In this document: positions 1 through 4,558 of the stretch, in pieces | Position numbering within the stretch: position 1 is the stretch's first letter | Layout: each line of letters begins with the position of its first letter | Translations under genes and position numbers: made by a program | Origin: Flavobacterium sp. UBA6195 | GTDB taxonomy: Bacteria; Bacteroidota; Bacteroidia; Flavobacteriales; Flavobacteriaceae | Reading direction: 5' to 3' | Assembly (NCBI RefSeq): GCF_002422095.1 | Contig: NZ_DITB01000044.1 | Location: forward strand, 1-8,578 | Length of the DNA: 8,578 nt | Notes under the pieces: generated by a model | Told to the model about the DNA's origin: nothing | Database searches by the model: none | Seen by the model: the letters and a program-made list of their open reading frames with translations, nothing else

Positions 1-1
1 A

Positions 2-1225
2 AGAAATCAGCTGTCCGAAAACAGATTTACTGGAAAAATAATTACTTTTACTCATCGTATTTTGTATGTCGAAACACAAATTTACGATTCTTTTAAAGAA
101 GCCATCTTTTTGGCTTCTTTTTTATCGGACAACAATGTTATTTATTATATAAGTAATAATCTTAACTCTTCAATGACTAATCACTTTTCGCTATCAGAAA
201 TTAATTCTTCAGGAACAGTTACAAATCAATGGCATTATCCTAATGCCATAGAAAATGATTTAATAATCACTAAATTAATTTGCACGCAAGATGGTGGGTT
301 TTTAGCTATTGGAAGTTTAAATGAAAACGGATGGATAACCAAAATAGATATATTTAAGAACATACAATGGACAAGATTGTTAAATAACAACTTAGACTTA
401 TTTGGTGTTATTGAAGCAAGCGATGGTACTTTAGTTGTGGCAGGAAATATTGCAGAAAACAGTAATCCATCATCTAGTGATTTTTATATGGCAAAATTAT
501 CTCAGAACAACAATTTAATATGGGAAAGAACTTATGGGAGCATAGAACATGAATTTGCAAATGCTGTTGCTGAATTAACAAACGGAAATTACTTATTAGT
601 TGGAGGTAAGGTATACAACAATAACTCAGGTCAAGCTCATGTTTGGTCTGTAGCCACAGATTCTTTTGGTAACCAAATTTCGGAAACCGAAATCACAAAC
701 AATCAATTTAGCTACTTTCAAGCTAATATAATCCCAGAACTAAATGGCGGTTATACTTTAGGAATTACCTCTATTTGTAATGATGAAACAAACTCACAAT
801 CATTTATTATAAAAAATTTTAATACTAATCATCAAACCGTATGGCAATATTGCGGTAGTAGAGGAAACCTCTTAGATATTATAAAAACTAATGAAGGTAA
901 TTATATTACTATAGGAGATGAATACAATTCTACAACCACATCAAGCTTACCAAAAGCCATGAAAATAGGTTGGGAACCTTTATCTACTCCAAATTTTGAA
1001 AACAGCGTGAGTCTTTATCCTAATCCGGCACAAGATTTTATTACTATAAAAAATAATTTTTCTGAAAATCAAACAGTAGTTATCTATAACGTTGCAGGGC
1101 AAACCATCATGAAACAAGAAATCAACCAAAACGAAAACAGCTTAGATGTTACAAAACTGGCAAGCGGGATTTATTTTGTTCAACTCCCTAATAATAATAC
1201 TACATTGAAATGGATTAAAGAGTAG
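2..1225 (+). CDS. T9SS type A sorting-domain protein, 5' end not in window
   Basis: Probable secreted or surface protein exported by the type IX secretion system. The last ~78 residues (from nt ~989) form a T9SS type A C-terminal sorting domain: a SLYPNPA motif (Tyr codon at 1016), a strand-rich VVIYNVAGQ segment, then LASGIYFVQL and a short basic tail ending WIKE. The body is built of about five or six degenerate repeats, each with a DGG/NGN(Y/F)-type turn followed by a hydrophobic strand and a later tryptophan (QW, IQW, LIW, VWQ), as in beta-propeller-like cargo. The frame has no stop back to base 2. A TTG at 62 is a possible start but gives no signal peptide, so I read the gene as continuing upstream of the window or as truncated. 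The first ~40 codons overlap a terminator-like hairpin (95-123), and their status as real coding sequence is doubtful. The ligand or substrate cannot be told. The gene ends just before a strong terminator and faces fbp tail to tail. Confidence 0.85.
   Translation, partial: RNQLSENRFTGKIITFTHRILYVETQIYDSFKEAIFLASFLSDNNVIYYISNNLNSSMTNHFSLSEINSSGTVTNQWHYPNAIENDLIITKLICTQDGGFLAIGSLNENGWITKIDIFKNIQWTRLLNNNLDLFGVIEASDGTLVVAGNIAENSNPSSSDFYMAKLSQNNNLIWERTYGSIEHEFANAVAELTNGNYLLVGGKVYNNNSGQAHVWSVATDSFGNQISETEITNNQFSYFQANIIPELNGGYTLGITSICNDETNSQSFIIKNFNTNHQTVWQYCGSRGNLLDIIKTNEGNYITIGDEYNSTTTSSLPKAMKIGWEPLSTPNFENSVSLYPNPAQDFITIKNNFSENQTVVIYNVAGQTIMKQEINQNENSLDVTKLASGIYFVQLPNNNTTLKWIKE
95..123 (+). terminator. 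Terminator-like hairpin inside the open frame
   Basis: Perfect 10-bp stem (AAAGAAGCCA at 95-104, TGGCTTCTTT at 111-120) with a 6-base loop and T residues at 118-123, the form of an intrinsic terminator for + strand transcription. It lies inside the frame assigned to the T9SS protein. Two other frames end just before it: one at TAA 39-41 and one at TAA 94-96, touching the stem. It may therefore end an upstream gene lying mostly outside the window, which would make the T9SS frame a 5'-truncated remnant. Or it may be a chance or regulatory hairpin in a real coding region. The structure is certain; its role is not. Confidence 0.45.
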
Positions 1226-1245
1226 TTAAAACTATTTTAAAATAC

Positions 1246-1281
1246 AAAAGCACAAATTCTAATGAGTTTGTGCTTTTTTTT
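1246..1281 (+). terminator. Intrinsic terminator, probably bidirectional
   Basis: AAAAGCACAAA (1246-1256) pairs perfectly with TTTGTGCTTTT (1267-1277). Three more pairs inside (one G-U) leave a TAAT tetraloop at 1260-1263. Eight T residues follow (1274-1281). It sits 20 bases after the T9SS gene stop and 19 bases beyond the fbp stop on the other strand. On the minus strand the hairpin is followed by a shorter T-rich tail (TTTTGTATTTT), so it can plausibly end both convergent genes, more strongly for the + strand. Confidence 0.85.
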
Positions 1282-1300
1282 ATTTTTATTAATTGAAAAA

Positions 1301-2308
1301 TTACTTCGCTTTCGCCATAAATTCTTCTGCTTTTTCTACCATGTTTTTACTTCCGCAGAAGAATGGAACACGTTGGTGTAATTCTGTGGGTTGAATTTCC
1401 ATGATTCTTTTGTAACCGTCAGAAGCTTTTCCGCCTGCTTGTTCAGCTATGAATGCCATTGGATTACATTCGTATAACAAACGTAATTTTCCGTTTGGAG
1501 CTTTTGAACTGGTTGGATATAAATAAATTCCGCCTTTAATCATATTTCTATGGAAATCAGAAACTAAACTTCCTATATACCTTGAAGTATAAGGTCTATC
1601 TCCTTCTTCCAACTGGCAATATTTGATATAATCTTTCACACCTTGAGGAAAATGAACGTAATTTCCTTCGTTAATCGAGTAAATTTTTCCGTCTTCCGAA
1701 TATTTCATATCAGGATGCGACAAATAGAACGTTCCGATAGCTGGATTCAATGTAAATCCGTTTACACCATCACCTGTCGTATATACTAACATGGTTGATG
1801 TTCCATAAATTACATAACCTGCTGCTACTTGATTTACGCCTGGTTGCAAGAAATCTTCAATAGTTACAGGAGTTCCAACAGGAGTAACTCTTCTGAAAAC
1901 TGAGAATATTGTTCCAACCGAAACATTCACATCAATATTCGAAGAACCATCTAATGGATCCATCAAAACTACATATTTGTTGTTGTGTGAATTATCTGAA
2001 CCTGCCACAGTGATGAAATCGTCGTTTTCTTCAGAAGCAATTCCGCAAACAATTTCACGGTTAATTAAGGTTTGAATAAAAACTTCGTTTGCGTAAACAT
2101 CTAATTTTTGTTGGTCTTCTCCTTGAATGTTTTGTTCTCCAGCAGCGCCTACGATATCTACTAATCCGGCTTTGTTTACTTTGTAATTTACCACTTTCGC
2201 GGCTAAACGAATAGAATTGATGATTCGAGATAATTCTCCTGTTGAGTACTGAAACGAATTTTGGTGTTCAATAATAAATTCGCCTAAGGTTCTATTTCTT
2301 TCTTCCAT
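1301..2308 (-). CDS. fbp: Class 1 fructose-1,6-bisphosphatase
   Basis: Cytosolic enzyme of gluconeogenesis that hydrolyses fructose-1,6-bisphosphate to fructose-6-phosphate and phosphate, using Mg2+ in the class 1 (FBPase I) family. At 335 residues it is close to the ~332 usual for bacterial members. Visible signatures are the acidic SEEND segment (Glu93, Glu94), the metal-binding motif DPLDGSSNIDVN at 117-128 (Asp117, Asp120), the substrate-binding block YIGSLVSDFHRN at 244-255 followed by GGIYLYP, and KLRLLYECNPMAFIAEQAGG at 274-293 with metal-ligand Glu280. No key residue is missing. I start at the ATG at 2308 (MEERNRTLGEF), because the 11 extra residues of a longer frame to 2341 (MCLKHNYIVFI) are unlike the family and would run into the divergent promoter region. 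It is transcribed alone, divergently from the acetyltransferase-aspartate kinase pair. Confidence 0.97.
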   Translation of the reverse strand: MEERNRTLGEFIIEHQNSFQYSTGELSRIINSIRLAAKVVNYKVNKAGLVDIVGAAGEQNIQGEDQQKLDVYANEVFIQTLINREIVCGIASEENDDFITVAGSDNSHNNKYVVLMDPLDGSSNIDVNVSVGTIFSVFRRVTPVGTPVTIEDFLQPGVNQVAAGYVIYGTSTMLVYTTGDGVNGFTLNPAIGTFYLSHPDMKYSEDGKIYSINEGNYVHFPQGVKDYIKYCQLEEGDRPYTSRYIGSLVSDFHRNMIKGGIYLYPTSSKAPNGKLRLLYECNPMAFIAEQAGGKASDGYKRIMEIQPTELHQRVPFFCGSKNMVEKAEEFMAKAK

Positions 2309-2336
2309 TATGAAAACGATGTAGTTGTGTTTAAGG

Positions 2337-2358
2337 CACAAATATCGGTAAATTTGTG
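2337..2358. promoter_or_regulatory. Inverted repeat in the divergent promoter region
   Basis: CACAAAT (2337-2343) and ATTTGTG (2352-2358) form a perfect 7-bp inverted repeat with an 8-base spacer, in the 114-base gap between the divergent fbp and acetyltransferase starts. The arms contain back-to-back -7-like octamers: TAAATTTG on the + strand (2349-2356) fits the Bacteroidota TAnnTTTG consensus, with a TTG 21 bases upstream. GATATTTG on the minus strand (2346-2339) fits with one mismatch, about 30 bases before the fbp ATG. It could be an operator, a pair of divergent promoters, or both. Confidence 0.4.
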
Positions 2359-2373
2359 AAATGTTAGAATTAA

Positions 2374-2406
2374 TTTGAAAAGATGTTTAAGTTAATTTTA
2401 CTTTTG
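2374..2406 (+). promoter_or_regulatory. Candidate promoter for acetyltransferase-aspartate kinase operon
   Basis: TACTTTTG at 2399-2406 matches the TAnnTTTG -7 consensus of Flavobacterium and Bacteroides. A TTTG at 2374-2377 matches the -33 element. The 21-base spacer is a little longer than the ~19 reported as optimal for a Flavobacterium promoter. Transcription from it would leave only about 10 bases before the ATG at 2423. The alternative TAAATTTG at 2349-2356 would give a longer leader. Consensus matching only. Confidence 0.45.
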
Positions 2407-2422
2407 TAAAAAATTACGAAAA

Positions 2423-2899
2423 ATGATTATCAGAAAAGCCACAAAAAATGACATACCTTCGGTTTTAGAATTGATTCAGGAATTAGCCACTTTTGAAAAA
2501 GAACCTGATGCTGTTGTGGTTACCGTTGACGATTTGGTTCGTGATGGTTTTTCAGAAAATCCGCTTTTTCAATGTTTTGTTGCCGAAGTTGAAAACGAGA
2601 TCATCGGAATGGCTTTGTACTATTATCGTTATTCGACTTGGAAAGGAAAAACCATCCATTTAGAAGATTTAATTGTAAAAGAAAACAAACGCGGAACAGG
2701 TGCCGGATTTGCACTTTACAAAGAAATCATCAAACAAGGAAAATCCGAAAATGTCCGCCGAATCGAATGGAATGTTTTAGATTGGAACACACCAGCCATC
2801 GATTTCTATGAAAAATCGGGTGCTAAAGTTTTAGGCGATTGGCGTGTGGTTCATATGGACGACAAAGGAATTGAACAATTTTTAAACACAACTATATAA
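2423..2899 (+). CDS. GNAT acetyltransferase, SSAT (diamine acetyltransferase)-like
   Basis: Small cytosolic N-acetyltransferase of the GNAT fold, which moves an acetyl group from acetyl-CoA to a primary amine. The opening MIIRKATKNDIPSVLELIQEL is the usual first strand and helix. The acetyl-CoA loop is RGTGAG (90-95), after the strand HLEDLIVKENK. The late WNTPAIDFYEKSGAK segment (121-135) holds Tyr129, where this subfamily has its catalytic tyrosine. The overall pattern (ELATFEKEPD, DGFSENPLFQCFVAEV, YYYRYSTWKGK, final GDWR) recalls vertebrate spermidine/spermine N1-acetyltransferase, and the 158-residue length suits it. Bacterial relatives also act on thialysine or other amines, so the substrate is open. 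It is the first gene of an operon with aspartate kinase, 9 bases away. This hints at, but does not prove, a substrate linked to lysine or diamine metabolism. Confidence 0.93.
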   Translation: MIIRKATKNDIPSVLELIQELATFEKEPDAVVVTVDDLVRDGFSENPLFQCFVAEVENEIIGMALYYYRYSTWKGKTIHLEDLIVKENKRGTGAGFALYKEIIKQGKSENVRRIEWNVLDWNTPAIDFYEKSGAKVLGDWRVVHMDDKGIEQFLNTTI

Positions 2900-2908
2900 T
2901 TCTTCAAA

Positions 2909-4162
2909 ATGAAAATTTTTAAATTTGGAGGTGCATCGGTTAAAGATGCCGAAGGCGTAAAAAACGTATTACATGTTTTAAACACGGTAGGACACGAAGA
3001 TGTTTTGTTGGTAATTTCTGCCATGGGAAAAACCACAAATGCTTTGGAAGTAGTCATCAAAAATTACTTTGATAAATCAAAGGAATTGCACGCCTCGCTT
3101 CAGGAAGTTCGCAAGTACCACAACCAAATTTTATTAGACTTATTTGAAGACGAAGAGCACGATGTGTTTTTTGATGTCAATGCGCATTTTGATGATTTAG
3201 AATATTTTATTCGTAGTAATAAATCGCCAAATTATAGTTTTGTTTACGACCAAGTGGTGAGTATTGGAGAATTAGTTTCTACCACAATTGTAAGTCATTA
3301 TTTTAATTATAGTGGCTTAAAAAACAATTGGATTGATGTTCGCCCCTTAATTAAAACCGATAATAATTACCGCGATGCGCAAGTAGATTGGGAAACCACT
3401 CAAAAATTAATTTCAAAAGGCGTTAAAAAGAAAACTTTGAACATTACACAAGGATTTTTAGGTTCAGATGAGAATAATTTTACGACTACTTTAGGTCGTG
3501 AAGGTTCGGATTATACGGCTGCGATTTTTGCGTATTGTTTAGGTGCCGAAAGCGTTACCATATGGAAAGACGTTCCCGGAGTTTTAAATGCCGATCCAAG
3601 ATATTTTGAAAATGCGGTTTTGTTGAACCAAATATCCTACAGAGAAGCGATTGAATTAGCGTTTTACGGAGCTTCGGTTATTCACCCAAAAACGTTACAA
3701 CCTTTACAAAAAAAGGAAATTCCGTTGTATGTAAAATCGTTTATCAATCCAACATTAGCAGGAACAAGCGTTTCAAAAGGTGCTGATTTAGAACCTAAAA
3801 CATCTTGTTTCATCGTTAAGAAAAACCAATTGTTATTATCGTTATCGTCAATTGATTTCGATTTTATCATGGAAAATCACATTAGTGAGATTTTTGGATT
3901 ATTTTCGAAATATAAAATCAAAGTGAATTTAATTCAAAATACGGCAATTAGTTTCTCCGTTTGTATCGAAGATAAATACAACACTTTTGAAGAGTTACGA
4001 AAAGTATTGGCAAAAAAATTCAAAGTTTCGTATAACGAAAATGTATCGTTGTACACTATCAGACATTTTGATGAAAACGCTGCTAAAGTAGTAGAAACGA
4101 ATAAAACGATATTGTTGCGTCAGATTTCGAGAGAAACGATGCAAGTGATTATAAAGGAGTAG
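2909..4162 (+). CDS. lysC: Aspartate kinase (monofunctional)
   Basis: Catalyses ATP-dependent phosphorylation of L-aspartate to aspartyl-4-phosphate, the first step towards lysine/diaminopimelate, threonine and methionine. The amino-acid kinase domain spans about 1-290. It holds the N-terminal KFGGASV (5-11; most family members have KFGGTSV), the VSIGELVSTTIVS block (117-129), TLGREGSDYTAA (194-205), the nucleotide-site WKDVPGVLNADPR (219-231), and AFYGASVIHPKTLQPL (251-266). Residues ~300-385 look like a divergent ACT region (NHISEIFGLFSKYKIKVNLI), the usual seat of allosteric feedback by end products. The length of 417 and the lack of a homoserine dehydrogenase domain make it monofunctional. 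The symbol is conventional; this genus may carry other aspartate kinases, and this isozyme's effector cannot be read. The ATG follows the acetyltransferase stop by 9 bases, implying co-transcription. No typical terminator follows. Confidence 0.96.
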   Translation: MKIFKFGGASVKDAEGVKNVLHVLNTVGHEDVLLVISAMGKTTNALEVVIKNYFDKSKELHASLQEVRKYHNQILLDLFEDEEHDVFFDVNAHFDDLEYFIRSNKSPNYSFVYDQVVSIGELVSTTIVSHYFNYSGLKNNWIDVRPLIKTDNNYRDAQVDWETTQKLISKGVKKKTLNITQGFLGSDENNFTTTLGREGSDYTAAIFAYCLGAESVTIWKDVPGVLNADPRYFENAVLLNQISYREAIELAFYGASVIHPKTLQPLQKKEIPLYVKSFINPTLAGTSVSKGADLEPKTSCFIVKKNQLLLSLSSIDFDFIMENHISEIFGLFSKYKIKVNLIQNTAISFSVCIEDKYNTFEELRKVLAKKFKVSYNENVSLYTIRHFDENAAKVVETNKTILLRQISRETMQVIIKE

Positions 4163-4164
4163 TT

Positions 4165-4202
4165 TAATTTGGCAATTAGACTATTAGTCGATGTGCCAAT
4201 TA
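4165..4202. promoter_or_regulatory. Nested palindrome upstream of the antitoxin gene
   Basis: Outer arms TAATTTGGCA (4165-4174) and TGCCAATTA (4194-4202) pair over 9 bp with one bulged T. Inside them lies a second, perfect palindrome, GACTATTAGTC (4179-4189). The structure begins three bases after the aspartate kinase stop and lies 40 bases before the antitoxin ATG. It lacks a following T-run, so it is a poor intrinsic terminator. Antitoxins often bind palindromes ahead of their own gene, so an operator is a reasonable guess; a transcript-end or processing structure for the upstream operon is the alternative. Confidence 0.4.
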
Positions 4203-4209
4203 ATAAAAA

Positions 4210-4217
4210 TACTTTTG
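4210..4217 (+). promoter_or_regulatory. Candidate -7 promoter element for the antitoxin gene
   Basis: TACTTTTG matches the TAnnTTTG -7 consensus, 24 bases before the ATG at 4242 and just downstream of the nested palindrome. No TTTG or TTG is found at a 17-23 base spacing upstream, so the -33 half is missing or poor. Confidence 0.35.
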
Positions 4218-4241
4218 CTAACTTTATAAAAAAGTTTAGAC

Positions 4242-4442
4242 ATGAAAATCAAAGATTTAGATAAATATACCAATGCCGAAAAAATTCTTTTGGCAGAAGA
4301 ACTTTGGGAAAGTGTTTCGAAAAATAAATTAGAATTGTCTGATGCAATGAAACAAGAATTAGACCGAAGAATTTTATTGGTAGAAGAAGACAAAACTGAA
4401 TTTTACACTTGGGAAGACGTTAAGAATTATATTAGAAAATAA
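4242..4442 (+). CDS. Addiction-module antitoxin-like protein, TIGR02574 type, no toxin partner
   Basis: A 66-residue, highly charged, mostly helical protein. It has the plan of the 'putative addiction module component' family (TIGR02574, Unstab_antitox). An N-terminal helix with AEKILLAEELWESV (12-25) is followed by a helix with MKQELDRRILLVEEDK (36-51). A C-terminal segment, YTWEDVKNYIRK (55-66), matches the family's typical W-E-(D/E)-V-K ending. In this family the protein usually neutralises a RelE/ParE-type toxin encoded immediately downstream, often overlapping the stop. Here the next 116 bases hold a palindromic repeat and a promoter-like element, and then a large envelope protein gene, so no toxin is present on either side. 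It may be an orphan or decayed module, an anti-addiction antitoxin for a toxin elsewhere, or a reused regulator. The ATG at 4242 is the only sensible start. Family assignment rests on remembered pattern similarity. Confidence 0.82.
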   Translation: MKIKDLDKYTNAEKILLAEELWESVSKNKLELSDAMKQELDRRILLVEEDKTEFYTWEDVKNYIRK

Positions 4443-4445
4443 ATT

Positions 4446-4491
4446 ACCACAGATTCACAGATTACTATTTAAAAATCTGCGAATCTGCGGT
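4446..4491. repeat. REP-like inverted repeat built of tandem octamers
   Basis: Two 18-base arms (4446-4463 and 4474-4491) flank a 10-base A/T-rich loop. Each arm contains an exact tandem octamer: CACAGATT twice on the left (4448-4463) and AATCTGCG twice on the right (4474-4489). The arms differ at two positions, always the same one in each octamer (A on the left, C opposite). On the + strand these are A-C mismatches; in a minus-strand RNA they become G-U pairs, giving an unbroken 18-bp hairpin. It starts three bases after the antitoxin stop. I recall similar CCACAGATT-type palindromes scattered through Flavobacterium genomes, which suggests a dispersed element. It lacks a T-run on the + strand. 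Confidence 0.75.
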
Positions 4492-4528
4492 TCAAATAAA
4501 ATCATTCCTTTTTTCCAACAATAAATAC

Positions 4529-4536
4529 TACTTTTG
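4529..4536 (+). promoter_or_regulatory. Candidate -7 promoter element for the outer-membrane protein gene
   Basis: TACTTTTG fits TAnnTTTG and lies 22 bases before the ATG at 4559. The T-rich stretch at 4509-4514 is at best a weak -33 element. The same octamer precedes the acetyltransferase and antitoxin genes at similar distances from their starts (16-24 bases), which adds some support. Confidence 0.4.
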
Positions 4537-4558
4537 AAGATTCGGAGTTATAGTATTT

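Noticed and set aside
1..96. An alternative frame ending at 94-96 with a segment KQIYWKNNYFYSSYFVC faintly like the end of IS200/IS605 transposases.
   Set aside because: The similarity rests on a few aromatic residues, the family's usual C-terminal tail is missing, and the frame is only 31 codons within the window. It is not enough to call a mobile element; the stop next to the hairpin is reported as part of the truncation question.
2309..2341. N-terminal extension of fbp (MCLKHNYIVFI) from an upstream ATG.
   Set aside because: Class 1 FBPases normally begin close to MEERNRTLGEF, and the extension would overlap the divergent promoter region.
2851..3060. A 69-codon open frame on the minus strand across the acetyltransferase-aspartate kinase junction.
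   Set aside because: It is antisense to two strongly supported genes, with no recognisable domain; it is a shadow of their codon structure. The same applies to minus-strand frames inside aspartate kinase and the barrel gene.
4184..4393. A minus-strand frame opposite the antitoxin gene, considered as a possible missing toxin.
   Set aside because: Its sequence is serine- and hydrophobic-rich with no RelE/ParE features, and it is the antisense of a good coding frame.
4443..4558. Possible remains of a RelE/ParE toxin after the antitoxin.
   Set aside because: All + frames hit stops quickly and the stretch is taken up by the inverted repeat and promoter-like sequence; no toxin-like residues are seen.
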